Shown piece after piece: positions 38,185-47,317 of a stretch of DNA of 64,000 bases (positions are counted from its first letter, which is position 1; each line of letters opens with the position of its first letter). The notes beneath the pieces were generated by a model. It searched no databases. It was given only the letters and a program-made list of their open reading frames with translations, and was not told the origin of the DNA. Made by a program: the position numbers and the translations under genes. Source of the stretch: Desulfobulbaceae bacterium DB1 (lineage in GTDB: Bacteria; Desulfobacterota; Desulfobulbia; Desulfobulbales; SURF-16); the NCBI GenBank assembly GCA_001914235.1, contig MQUF01000015.1, forward strand, positions 34,280 through 98,279, given 5' to 3'.

Positions 38185-39555
38185 ATGACCAATTCGACGA
38201 TGGCAGTCAAGCGGATGGCGGAAATAAGCAGTCGTATCGTCCAGAAAAGAGAGGACTACAAACGCTATAATTTCACCAGCGAGCAGAATGATATCCTGAA
38301 GACTTTTTTTGACTTGGCCCAGGAATACGGCTCCCTGGAAGATTTTTATCGGATCTCCGTTTCGGTGCTGAAAGAGTTCATGGGGGTCGAGACCAGGCTG
38401 TATCTGCGCAATGAGACGAGCCAATCTCTGGAATTGGCGTGCGACAGCTCGGAAGGGGTTTCGGCCGGCCCTGTTGCCGCACCCGCTTATGTCAAACTTG
38501 TTGATCATATGTACTCGGCTGATGGTTTTTTTCTCGTGCCGATTGCAAGTCGACAAAGTGATCCGGTTTCGGCCCATGCAAATCACGATATTCTGCTGCT
38601 GGGCATGCTCGAAATCGAAACATCGCGGGAACTCAGTGAACAGGAACAGTTTTTCCTCGGTAAATTCGCCAACCGTATCGGCTTTAATCTCTATAACCGG
38701 AGGATGGCCATCCAGAATATCAACCATCTGAAGTTCATCAACAACCTGGTGATGGATATCGAGCATAATGTCATTATTCCCAACATGTACTTTAAACATC
38801 TTTTTAACCGTGTGCGAAAAAAAATTAAGGATGTCGAGGAACTGGAAGAAAAGATGATGGGAATGAAGCGGGTGCTTGGGGTGGAAGACAGGATCTGTCA
38901 GGAGATCATCGGCAAAGTCACGGGCCTTCATCAGGATCTGACTGATTACCATCAGGAAATGCTGAAGCACCACAGCAATTGCAGCCTTTTTCTGGAAAGC
39001 CTTTTTCGGCGCGATCATTTCGAAAAGGGCCATCTCGTCCTTCATTCAAAGAAGTGCATGGTGGAGAATGAGATCATTCTTCCCCAGCTTGAGCAGTTTG
39101 CCAGAAGACTCGCCGATCGGGGAATTATCGTTGAGCGGCCGGAAGACATGGCGGCGGAGCAGATTCCGCTTCGAGTTGATATCGGGCTGCTGTCCCAGGT
39201 ATATGCCAATTTTTTTTCCAATGCGGTCAAATACACCGAGGAAATCATCGACCATGAGGGCCGGCCCCGCAAGGCCATCGCCTATGGCCGCACGGTTCTG
39301 CCCGATTACTTCGGCCCCGGAAGGCCGGGGGTTAAATTCAATATTTTCAGTACCGGGCCTCATCTTGATAAGGATGACGCGTTTGGCGTTTTCACCGAAG
39401 GGTATCGGGGGAAAAACAGCGGGCAGCACAGCGGCACCGGTCATGGACTCACCTTTGTGAAACAGGTGGTGGAGATGCATGGCGGCGAGGTTGGCTACGA
39501 GCCGACCCTGGAAGGCAATAACTTCTTTTTCATTCTGCCGCTCGAAGAAATATGA
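38185..39555 (+). CDS. Soluble sensor histidine kinase, GAF-like
   Basis: 456 residues, no membrane helix. N-terminal GAF-like sensor (about 30-180), DHp helix with candidate phospho-acceptor H194 (DIEHNVIIPNM), and HATPase with N box YANFFSNAVKYTEE and G box HSGTGHGLTFVKQV. No partner response regulator is adjacent. ATGA overlap with the U32 gene implies joint translation. Signal unknown. Confidence 0.85.
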   Translation: MTNSTMAVKRMAEISSRIVQKREDYKRYNFTSEQNDILKTFFDLAQEYGSLEDFYRISVSVLKEFMGVETRLYLRNETSQSLELACDSSEGVSAGPVAAPAYVKLVDHMYSADGFFLVPIASRQSDPVSAHANHDILLLGMLEIETSRELSEQEQFFLGKFANRIGFNLYNRRMAIQNINHLKFINNLVMDIEHNVIIPNMYFKHLFNRVRKKIKDVEELEEKMMGMKRVLGVEDRICQEIIGKVTGLHQDLTDYHQEMLKHHSNCSLFLESLFRRDHFEKGHLVLHSKKCMVENEIILPQLEQFARRLADRGIIVERPEDMAAEQIPLRVDIGLLSQVYANFFSNAVKYTEEIIDHEGRPRKAIAYGRTVLPDYFGPGRPGVKFNIFSTGPHLDKDDAFGVFTEGYRGKNSGQHSGTGHGLTFVKQVVEMHGGEVGYEPTLEGNNFFFILPLEEI

Positions 39556-41738
39556 AAGGGAATTTCGTCGGCAAACCGGAACTCCTGGCACCGGCAGGAT
39601 CGCTTGATGTTTTTGCCACGGCGGTGGAGGAAGGGGCGGATGCGGTTTATATCGGCGCTCCGGCCCTGAATGCCCGCGCCCTGGCCAAACATTTTACCCC
39701 GGAAGAGCTGGCTTCCATGATCGATTACGGCCGGAGGTCGGGCGTCAAGGTCTACCTTGCCATGAACAGCCTGGTGAAGGAAGAGGAAATCCCCCAGCTT
39801 GTCGAACTGCTCTCCCTGCTCGAACAGCTCGCGCCGGATGCCTTGATTATTCAGGATCTCGGTTTGTATTCCCTGGTCAGAAAATATTTTCCCTCCTTTA
39901 CCCTTCATGCCAGCACCTTGATGGGTGCCCACAATTCTCTTGCAGTCCGTCAGTTTGCCGACATGGGATTTAAACGGGTGGTTCTGGCCCGGGAAGTAAC
40001 CCTGGCGGAGACGGAAAAAATTCACGGACAGTGCCCGGTGGATCTGGAGGTGTTCGTGCACGGCGCCCTTTGTTTCAGCTATTCCGGGCTTTGTCTTTTC
40101 AGCAGTTATCTGGGCGGCAAAAGCAGTCTGCGGGGCCGATGCGTACAGCCCTGCCGGAGAAAGTATGGGTGGGCCGGGGAAATCAAGGGGCCGCGGGAAG
40201 GTTACTTTTTTTCCATGAACGATTTGGAGGGGGTGGGCCTGTTGCCCCGGCTTGTCCGGGCGGGCGTCGTTTCCCTGAAAATTGAAGGACGAATGCGCAG
40301 CCAGAGCTATGTGGGATCGGTGGTTCGGGCCTATCGGAAGATGATCGATGCCGGGGACAACGCGGCGGACGTTCTGCCGGAGGTGCAAAACCTGCTGCAT
40401 CAGGCCATGGGGCGCAAGTCGACCGGCGGATATTTCCTGTCATCCCAGCCGGCTGATGCCGTTACCCCCTACACCTCGGGCAACATCGGCCATTTTCTCG
40501 GCCGGGTTGAGGCGGTGCAGGCCGGACGTCTGACCCTCACCCTGCATGAATCGATTGAAACCGGTGACCGGGTGCGCCTGCATCACGAGGATTCAGGTGA
40601 CCGGGCCTCATTTACGGTCAAGGACGTCCACGCCTCCGCGGGCGGGAAAAAAGGGCGAGGGGAAAAGGACGACAGTGTGACGCTGCTGCTCTCGGGTGCC
40701 ACGGCCGAACCCGGCGACATGCTCTACAAGGTTGACGTGCGCAGTCGACGGCAGATGGAGGCCAGTAAGGGCCGATTAACCCCGCCTCCGCGTTTTCGGG
40801 CTCTCATCGAAAAGATCAAAAAAGGCGACAAGGCAAACAAGGTCCTCAAGTCCCTTGCCCTGGTGTCCTCCTCAACCGCGCCGGCCGCGAAAAAACGGGG
40901 CGGCCCGCCGCCTGCCCAGGCGCGATCGGCGGATCTTCCCCTCTGGGTGCGTGGTGACCTGCGGATCCTGACGCAACCGGTTGTCGACCGCCCGGACAGG
41001 CTCATTGTCCTTCTTGACCGGGAAACAGTCGGCCGGTTGCAGGGGGAAAAAATGATGCGCCATGTGGCGAAAACCGTGACCTTCTCTTTGCCGCCGGTCA
41101 TCCTGGAAGATGATGTGGACTTTTACCGGCAGGTGGTGCGGGAACTTGTGCAAAAGGGCTACCGTTCCTGGATGATAAGCCATATCGGCCAATTGCAGCT
41201 TTTTCCCTCGACCGGGAAAAATTCCCGTGAAGGGGGGCGGCGGCCTTTGCATCAGGGACCGGCCCTGGTGGGGGACTATACCCTGAATGTGCTGAATTCC
41301 CTGACCATGCAATTTTTGCGGGAAAGCGGGATTGCCGCGGTTCAGATCTCCATTGAAACAGACCGGGATAATCTGCAGAAGATCTGTGAAAGGAAAAAGA
41401 AGGGTGGGGCGGGACTGACCGTTTTCGGCCGTCCGGCTCTTTTCACCGCCCGGCTTCATCCTGATTTCTTTCAGTTCAACAAGACCTTTGTCAGCCCCAA
41501 GGGTGAACGCTTCTCCCTCCAGCAGAAATGGGGGCAGACCCTGGCCTTGCCTGATAAGCCTTTTTCTCTGCTTGGGCAACTGGCGGAATTGAAAAATTCC
41601 GGGCTTGATTTCGTCGTTATCGACCTTGCCAATGTTTCCTTTCACAAAAAGGAAATGGCCGCCCTGCGCCGCACCCTTTCCGCCCGCGCCAAGAGCCGCT
41701 CCCAGGATAGTTTCAATTATTTCCGCACGCTTCAGTAA
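39552..41738 (+). CDS. Peptidase U32 family protein (RlhA/YegQ-like)
   Basis: 728 residues. N-terminal ELLAPAGSLDVFATAVEEGA and the U32 signature VHGALCFSYSGLCLFSSYL followed by RGRCVQPCRRKYG with Fe-S-type cysteines. A long C-terminal extension (DUF3656-like region) puts it nearer RlhA, which hydroxylates 23S C2501, than to a protease. The exact substrate is inference. Last housekeeping gene before the accessory island. Confidence 0.85.
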   Translation: MKGNFVGKPELLAPAGSLDVFATAVEEGADAVYIGAPALNARALAKHFTPEELASMIDYGRRSGVKVYLAMNSLVKEEEIPQLVELLSLLEQLAPDALIIQDLGLYSLVRKYFPSFTLHASTLMGAHNSLAVRQFADMGFKRVVLAREVTLAETEKIHGQCPVDLEVFVHGALCFSYSGLCLFSSYLGGKSSLRGRCVQPCRRKYGWAGEIKGPREGYFFSMNDLEGVGLLPRLVRAGVVSLKIEGRMRSQSYVGSVVRAYRKMIDAGDNAADVLPEVQNLLHQAMGRKSTGGYFLSSQPADAVTPYTSGNIGHFLGRVEAVQAGRLTLTLHESIETGDRVRLHHEDSGDRASFTVKDVHASAGGKKGRGEKDDSVTLLLSGATAEPGDMLYKVDVRSRRQMEASKGRLTPPPRFRALIEKIKKGDKANKVLKSLALVSSSTAPAAKKRGGPPPAQARSADLPLWVRGDLRILTQPVVDRPDRLIVLLDRETVGRLQGEKMMRHVAKTVTFSLPPVILEDDVDFYRQVVRELVQKGYRSWMISHIGQLQLFPSTGKNSREGGRRPLHQGPALVGDYTLNVLNSLTMQFLRESGIAAVQISIETDRDNLQKICERKKKGGAGLTVFGRPALFTARLHPDFFQFNKTFVSPKGERFSLQQKWGQTLALPDKPFSLLGQLAELKNSGLDFVVIDLANVSFHKKEMAALRRTLSARAKSRSQDSFNYFRTLQ

Positions 41739-42008
41739 GTGGTCGGTTTGGGAACAAATCGAAGCAAGGGCGGCTGTGGAATGAAACGTATAATCGCGAC
41801 GAGTACAGACTGTAAAAATAAATCTGTTTCCTTTTCCTTTTGCGGTCCGGTGAAATGAATCGTTGGGCTTTTTCTTCGGGCTTGCGAGGGCATTTTCCAG
41901 AGCCAAGGCTTTTTTCATGTCGAAGCCCAAGTCCGCCGCGCTCGCCTTGTCCGCGCCCGAAGCCAAAGGACCTCTTAAAACTCATTAACTCAAATCCATG
42001 CTAGTGCG
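41739..42008. other. Intergenic stretch at island entry
   Basis: No gene supported. It contains the left copy of a 47-48 bp repeat (41934-41980) that reappears at 45298-45345, and ends at the target duplication of the IS256-type element. Confidence 0.6.
41934..41980 (+). repeat. Left copy of a direct repeat flanking the AAA/DUF4276 cassette
   Basis: 47 bp beginning CGCCGCGCTCG and ending GGACCTCTTAAAA. About 41 of 48 aligned positions match the copy at 45298-45345. The pair brackets the AAA-DUF4276 genes and the IS256-type insertion. Confidence 0.6.
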
Positions 42009-42016
42009 GCAGAAAC
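42009..42016. repeat. Target-site duplication, left copy
   Basis: GCAGAAAC, identical to 43356-43363 on the other side of the IS256-type element; 8 bp, usual for that family. Confidence 0.8.
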
Positions 42017-43355
42017 GAGGGTGTAAAATAGTTTGTGTAAATGGCTATGACTGAGTAAGTCAAAAAACTACCCTTTAAAAAGGAGCTCATATGGCCATTG
42101 ATAAAGAAATTTTGGATCGTTTACTTGCCGACTACAATTACCAGAAGCCCGAAGAACTGATCGGTGAAAACGGGCTGCTCAAGCAGCTCACCAAGGCCTT
42201 ACTGGAGCGGGCGTTACAGGCGGAAATGACCGTCCACCTGGGCCACGAAAAACATGGAACCATCGTCACCAAAGGCGGTAATGCCCGAAATGGTAACTCT
42301 GCAAAGACCATCAAGGGCGACTTCGGTAAAATGCCGATTGAGGTCCCGCGCGACCGCGACAGCAGTTTCGATCCGGTCATCATTCCCAAAGGGCAAACCC
42401 GCTTTCCCGGCTTTGACGACAAGATTATCTCTCTCTACTCCCGAGGGATGACTACCAGGGAGATTCAGGGGCACTTGGAAGACATTTACGGAGTTGATGT
42501 CTCTCCCACCCTGATTTCAACGGTCACCGATGCCGTTGCTGACGAGGTTAAAGTTTGGCAAAATCGCCCGTTGGACCCCATTTATCCCATTGTTTACATG
42601 GACGCTATCCGGGTTAAGGTGCGCGACAATGGGCATGTTAAGAACAAGGCGGTCTATCTGGCTATTGGCATCACCATGGACGGCGTCAAGGATGTCCTGG
42701 GAATGTGGGTTGCCGAAAACGAGGGCGCCAAGTTCTGGTTGCAGGTAGTGACTGAGCTAAGAAACCGTGGCGTGCAGGATATTTTCATTGCCTGCGTCGA
42801 TGGCCTCAAGGGTTTTCCTGAAGCCATTGAGACGGTTTTCCCCTTCACCCAGGTCCAGCTCTGTCTCGTCCACATGGTGCGCAATTCCCTGAAATATGTC
42901 TCATGGAAACAGCGCAAAGAGGTGGCTGCGGATCTCAAGGCCATTTACCAATCGCCAACAGCCGAGCAGGCCGAAATGGAACTGATGACCTTTGAAGAAA
43001 AATGGGACAAAACGCATCCGTCCATCGGCCAATCCTGGCGAAGAAATTGGGAAAGAATCACCCCATTTTTTGCGTATTCGCCCGAGATACGCAAGGTGAT
43101 ATATACCACCAATGCTATTGAGTCGTTGAACATGTCACTGCGCAAAGTTACCAAGAACCGGGGTTCATTTCCCAATGACGAGTCGATGCTTAAACTGCTT
43201 TACATGGCGCTGAACAATATCGCCAAAAAATGGACTATGCCAATCAGAGACTGGAAGGCTGCCTTGAACCGCTTTTCAATCTTGTTCGGCGACAGAATGC
43301 CTGCATATTGAAAATTAAAAATGAAAACCATTTACACAAAATTCTTTACAGGCCC
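42017..43355 (+). mobile_element. IS256-family insertion sequence, 1339 bp, complete
   Basis: Terminal 28-bp inverted repeats match at 22 of 28 positions, the inner 13 (TTGTGTAAATGG and its complement near 42044 and 43328) being perfect. Flanked by exact 8-bp duplications GCAGAAAC. Carries one transposase gene. It entered the final codons of the leftward DUF4276 gene. Confidence 0.9.
42091..43311 (+). CDS. IS256-family (mutator-type) DDE transposase
   Basis: 406 residues, full length for the family. DDE acids are placed in VYMDAIRVKVRDNG, CVDGLKGFPEAI and TTNAIESLNMSLRKVTKNRG. Intact, AGGAG-like ribosome site before ATG 42091. Element should be able to move. Confidence 0.95.
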   Translation: MAIDKEILDRLLADYNYQKPEELIGENGLLKQLTKALLERALQAEMTVHLGHEKHGTIVTKGGNARNGNSAKTIKGDFGKMPIEVPRDRDSSFDPVIIPKGQTRFPGFDDKIISLYSRGMTTREIQGHLEDIYGVDVSPTLISTVTDAVADEVKVWQNRPLDPIYPIVYMDAIRVKVRDNGHVKNKAVYLAIGITMDGVKDVLGMWVAENEGAKFWLQVVTELRNRGVQDIFIACVDGLKGFPEAIETVFPFTQVQLCLVHMVRNSLKYVSWKQRKEVAADLKAIYQSPTAEQAEMELMTFEEKWDKTHPSIGQSWRRNWERITPFFAYSPEIRKVIYTTNAIESLNMSLRKVTKNRGSFPNDESMLKLLYMALNNIAKKWTMPIRDWKAALNRFSILFGDRMPAY

Positions 43356-43957
43356 GCAGAAACCGCCTTGTCGAATTCTTGAAAACTTTTCGAAGTGTTT
43401 CTCTCCGGCACCATGTGATGTGCCACTGCTCGTGCACACTCAATCTTTCGTAGCCCTGTAGAGAAATAGCCTCCTTTTTTTAGTACTCTTTCCAAAGCCT
43501 CCCAAGTGCCGCCAAGTATGGCATCCGGGATGCGATACCCAGCTTTATGCGGAATACTGTGTGGCAGACGAGGATAAGCTGCTTGTGCGGCTAGCCAATC
43601 ACCAAAAAACCACGCCTCCAACTCTTCGATGGCAATACGGTTGGCCACCTGAAAGGGCCTGCCATAACCAGCTCTGGTTTTACTGATCAACCCAGCTCTT
43701 ACCGCCATCCTTTCCAAGGTCTGCTTCAATGTCAGACAGTCATCGTCATCTCGGTCAACCAAAACTAAAATTGCCCAGCTTTGCGATAACCAGGCGCTGT
43801 AAGCGCACAGACGATCCGGTAGTTTTTTGAGCAACTCGTCCTTGCATTGAAATCTTCTGATTTCGAAATCTACATTACCCAGTATCTTGGGCAGCAAATG
43901 CTCAAGAGCCGCTTCCATAGAAGGCTCTTCGACGATAACAATCAATTTTTCCAACAT
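43346..43957 (-). CDS. DUF4276 protein (TOPRIM-like), 3' end altered by IS insertion
   Basis: About 203 residues: LIVIVEEPSMEAALEHLLP at the start and ILVLVDRDDDDC, the acidic Toprim-like motif; NRIAIEELEAWFFGDW is typical of DUF4276. Often paired with an AAA ATPase as a split OLD-like nuclease. ATG 43957 overlaps the ATPase stop (ATGA). The stop now lies inside the IS256-type element: with the IS the protein ends KAVSAGL; joining the flanks gives KAVSAALAWI, so about five residues were changed. Function probably retained. Confidence 0.8.
   Translation of the reverse strand: MLEKLIVIVEEPSMEAALEHLLPKILGNVDFEIRRFQCKDELLKKLPDRLCAYSAWLSQSWAILVLVDRDDDDCLTLKQTLERMAVRAGLISKTRAGYGRPFQVANRIAIEELEAWFFGDWLAAQAAYPRLPHSIPHKAGYRIPDAILGGTWEALERVLKKGGYFSTGLRKIECARAVAHHMVPERNTSKSFQEFDKAVSAGL
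43356..43363. repeat. Target-site duplication, right copy
   Basis: GCAGAAAC, see 42009-42016. It lies inside the 3' coding end of the DUF4276 gene. Confidence 0.8.
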
Positions 43958-45201
43958 CAGCCGCGCCCCCGCATAATAGTACGTGGTGCGCCTTGGTTGA
44001 CCAAGGGATCGCCAATGCCAAAATGTCCTTCCATCCACAAATGCCCTAACGTAGCACCCGCTTGGATGAATTCAGGAATGCCCTGAATCTCACTAGCGCG
44101 TACCGCTTGGGTAAATCCCAGTTCGTCACGGTATAGCACACGCACTTCTTCAGCCCGCATCGCGTTTAGAAGGAACGGCGAGTGGCTAGTAATCAAAAGT
44201 TGTGAACGTTCAGAAGCTGCGCGACACTCTTCTGAAAGTTCCGGCAACAAGCGGGGATGCAGGAAATTCTCAGGCTCCTCAATACCGATGAATCGAGGTG
44301 GCTCTGGGTCATATAGCACCGTCAGATATGCCAACATTTTCATCGTGCCATCGGAAGCAAATTTTGAAAGCACGGGCTGCTCGAAAGGTGCGTCTTTGAT
44401 TTGAAGCAACAAGCGGCCATCAGGCATTAAATCAGCATCGACACGTTCAAGCCGTGGAATACGCCTCCGAAGAACGGAAAATATCTGTTCCAACCGTTCG
44501 GGATGCCGTTCCTTTAGAAACTGAATCACATTAGGAAGATTTTCTCCGCTTTTACTCAAGCGTTCTTGCGGCCCTGCTTCTGGCTGATTACGGGCCTGAT
44601 CAATAGAAAGGTAAGAAACATACCAATCAGTGATAAACTCGCGTAACGCGGCAACTCGTGGATGCTCGGTAAACTGGCCTAATGTATTCACCGCGATCAA
44701 ATCGGGTGAGCGTAGATTCGTGTCTATGCGCACATCCTCAGAATCCGGCGCCTCACCACTGGCCGCCTTACCAATACCTCGACGAAATTCTAAGAACCTA
44801 AATGGCTGTCCCGTTTGACCACGCCGCCACTGCAACCATTCCTCGACAATCTCCGGTCCCTTGATGCCCTCATCGATAGCCAAGTGATAGGTAATGACCG
44901 GGGTTTTAGGCCGCTCACGGTATTTCAGCTCAAACACAATTGGCCCAAGCGCACCACGTGTTTTTAATTCCTTACCACGTCCACGCCGATCCCACGCATA
45001 GCGCAGACCAAATTGAAAACATTCTGATAAAAAATTGAACACATCAAAAATCGTCGACTTGCCACTACCGTTTGGTCCAAGCAGCACAGTCATAGGGGTG
45101 AGCTTGTCGAGGTCCACTTTTTTTAGAGCCCGGTAATTCTCGACTCGCAGTGATTCAATTCGCGGAATACCGTTTTTTTTTATTTGCCTAAAATTTGGCA
45201 T
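43957..45201 (-). CDS. AAA-family ATPase (OLD/RecF-like) paired with DUF4276
   Basis: 414 residues. Walker [10 protein letters not shown] near residue 45, N-terminal [20 protein letters not shown] typical of RecF/SMC-like ATPases, signature-like region, Walker [19 protein letters not shown], and [14 protein letters not shown]. It precedes the DUF4276 gene in one operon. Such pairs are candidate phage-defence systems; no direct proof here. Flanked by repeats, in the island. Confidence 0.85.
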   Translation of the reverse strand: MPNFRQIKKNGIPRIESLRVENYRALKKVDLDKLTPMTVLLGPNGSGKSTIFDVFNFLSECFQFGLRYAWDRRGRGKELKTRGALGPIVFELKYRERPKTPVITYHLAIDEGIKGPEIVEEWLQWRRGQTGQPFRFLEFRRGIGKAASGEAPDSEDVRIDTNLRSPDLIAVNTLGQFTEHPRVAALREFITDWYVSYLSIDQARNQPEAGPQERLSKSGENLPNVIQFLKERHPERLEQIFSVLRRRIPRLERVDADLMPDGRLLLQIKDAPFEQPVLSKFASDGTMKMLAYLTVLYDPEPPRFIGIEEPENFLHPRLLPELSEECRAASERSQLLITSHSPFLLNAMRAEEVRVLYRDELGFTQAVRASEIQGIPEFIQAGATLGHLWMEGHFGIGDPLVNQGAPRTIMRGRG

Positions 45202-45565
45202 TATTCGTCTCCGTAATCTCAGTTTTGAGTAAGGAAGTGGTGGTCTACAATTTCAGCATCCAGTTTTCTTGTCCTGCTTTTTATCGAAGTCAGGAAACGC
45301 CGCGCTCGAACTATCCGCTCCCGAAGCCTAAAGGACTTCTTAAAAATAATGCTGATGTTCCCATTTGAGGCTGCGGCATAACGATTCTGCAGAAAAAGCC
45401 GTTTTTTGCGAAAACCGGCGTGGCCGGGAGAGTTTTATTTTAAAAAATCTCCAGCCATCCTCGATCCAGTTTTCTGTCTCAGCTATTCAGCTTTTTGGCG
45501 CGTTTATGTTGCTTTCATGGTGTTTCTTTCCCCTGTTCCGGGCTGCTTTTGCCTGATGTCCGCTT
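45202..45565. other. Intergenic stretch between AAA ATPase and IS1182 transposase
   Basis: Holds the right copy of the 48-bp repeat and, near 45378-45392, a short segment (ATAACGATTCTGCAG) partly mirrored near 47259-47275, which may be the ends of the IS1182 element. No gene supported. Confidence 0.4.
45298..45345 (+). repeat. Right copy of the direct repeat flanking the AAA/DUF4276 cassette
   Basis: 48 bp beginning CGCCGCGCTCG and ending GGACTTCTTAAAA; same orientation as 41934-41980. Confidence 0.6.
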
Positions 45566-47119
45566 CTACGCGAACCCTTCGCCGTAGCGGTGGATCTTTT
45601 TCAGATTATGCACGATACAGAACAGGTTCCACTGGCTGTTGACCTTGTCTCGGCCGCGCAGGGTAAACCGGTTCAGTCTCATTACCCGGCAGATGTGGGC
45701 AAAGGGTGGTTCCGCGATTGCCAACCGCATGGCATACATGGCCCGGCCTGCTGCTGCGGAGTCGATCTTGCGTTTCATCTTCTCGATGCATGAGTCCTTG
45801 GCCTTTTCCGTCCGGCCTTGAAAAGAGGCAACCTGCCTGATCTCGGTTCTTTCCGGATGACGCAGGCATTGGCTTCTGAGCGCGCAGGGCAGGCAGGCTG
45901 ATTTCGGGCCCTTGAACCGCACCGAGCGCAGTCCCTTGGTAACAACATTGCCGCCGCTTCGGTACAATCGCTTGCCGGCGGGGCAGAGACAATAACTCAG
46001 GTCATCCGCAAAGGTGAAGTCTTCGATGGTAAAGAGCCGGGTATGCCCGGACCGCCTTGCCCTTTCTTTCCTGGTCCGTTCTTTGTACCGATCCACATCG
46101 GCAAAGCGGGGATCACGTTTCCGGAAGCCGGTATCCGCCACATAGGCGTCAATTTCCTGTTCAGAGAGCATTTCCATGTTCTTGCCGCTGTGGAAACCGC
46201 TGTCAGCCGCAAGCTTTGTCTCGGCAAAAATGTTCTCTTCCTTGCCGATGGCCTGGAAATTCTCGCGGGTGCCGTCAATCATCGGTTCCAGCAAGTCATG
46301 CTCCTGCCCCTGGCCAAAGGCCTCGGCATGGACGATGATCTGGTGCTTGCCGTCCACCGCCGTCACCCCGTCATAACCCTGGATAACTCCCTTGGAGGTT
46401 TTCATCTTGGCCGAATCATTATCCGTGATGTTGCTTTTACGCGGCTTGCCGGTTTTACCCGGTTTGTCATCATTGCCATTCAGCCATTTTCTTATTTTCG
46501 TAAGCCGGTTGCGCAGGGTGGCCACATACTGCTCATCACGGCCGGTCTGTGCTCCCTCGCCCTGATTGCGGTCGCTGACATGGTGGTTTTTTACCATCGA
46601 CTCAATGGCCTTTTCCATCTTGGCCGCCTTCTTCTTAAAGTCCGCCTTGGTACCGCTCCACTCCTTGGCGGCATTGGACGGCGGTTTGCAGCCGTCGATG
46701 GCAAACATCTCCTTGCCGATCAGGCCCATTTCATCACAGAGCAGCAGCACTTCCCGGAAGATGGTAATGGCCTCCTTGTCCATGGAGGAAATAAAATCGG
46801 AGATAGTGGTGAAATGGGGCCGACTGTTGGCGGACAACGCCATGAAGACGACGTTCTCCTCGCAGCAGCGGGCGATCTTGCGGCTGGAGGTGATGCCACG
46901 GGAATAGGCGAACCGGATGATTTTTAACAGGATGCGGGGATCAAAGGCCGGGGCGCCGGTTTCATCGTTCGTAAACCGACTGTCAAAACAGGTAAGGTCA
47001 AGCTCGTGGTCGATGAGGTGATTCAAGGTGAATTCGAAGGTGCCGGGCTGGATCTGTCTGGAAAACATCACCGGGATGAGCTGACCCTGGGCATAGCAGT
47101 AAGGTTTGTATTTGGCCAC
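45566..47119 (-). CDS. IS1182-family transposase, contains the protospacer of CRISPR spacer 14
   Basis: 517 residues: DUF772-type N-terminal domain (about 20-120, FDPRILLKIIRFAYSRGITS) and a DDE domain with FAIDGCKPP, ADSGFHSGKN and a C-terminal Cys-rich insert (CLCPAGKRLYRSGGN, CLPCALRSQCLRHPERT). Frame is intact. Bases 46190-46224, coding ETKLAADSGFH across a putative DDE Asp, equal spacer 14 of the array (35/35). Terminal repeats are only vaguely visible. Confidence 0.92.
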   Translation of the reverse strand: MAKYKPYCYAQGQLIPVMFSRQIQPGTFEFTLNHLIDHELDLTCFDSRFTNDETGAPAFDPRILLKIIRFAYSRGITSSRKIARCCEENVVFMALSANSRPHFTTISDFISSMDKEAITIFREVLLLCDEMGLIGKEMFAIDGCKPPSNAAKEWSGTKADFKKKAAKMEKAIESMVKNHHVSDRNQGEGAQTGRDEQYVATLRNRLTKIRKWLNGNDDKPGKTGKPRKSNITDNDSAKMKTSKGVIQGYDGVTAVDGKHQIIVHAEAFGQGQEHDLLEPMIDGTRENFQAIGKEENIFAETKLAADSGFHSGKNMEMLSEQEIDAYVADTGFRKRDPRFADVDRYKERTRKERARRSGHTRLFTIEDFTFADDLSYCLCPAGKRLYRSGGNVVTKGLRSVRFKGPKSACLPCALRSQCLRHPERTEIRQVASFQGRTEKAKDSCIEKMKRKIDSAAAGRAMYAMRLAIAEPPFAHICRVMRLNRFTLRGRDKVNSQWNLFCIVHNLKKIHRYGEGFA

Positions 47120-47317
47120 TGCAATTCCTCGTGCTGAAGTTACGCGGTCTTACTCCTTTCATCTGTTGCAAGATTACAATAAATCAGCCTGAAATGCCCG
47201 TATTTTATCAATGTTTTTACCTTTTTCTACAGGCTCAACGCGAACATCTGCGGCTTGACCGCAGAATGTTATTGTTGGAATTTAGTATCATGTTCCCCGA
47301 ATTCCCCACTGCGATGC

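Noticed and set aside
40872..41966. Minus-strand open frame of 364 codons
   Set aside because: Shadow of the U32 gene; no recognisable protein features.
46043..46927. Plus-strand open frame of 294 codons
   Set aside because: Antisense of the IS1182 transposase.
45370..47280. Exact limits of the IS1182 element
   Set aside because: The possible ends agree only over about 15 bp with an indel and no target duplication was seen.
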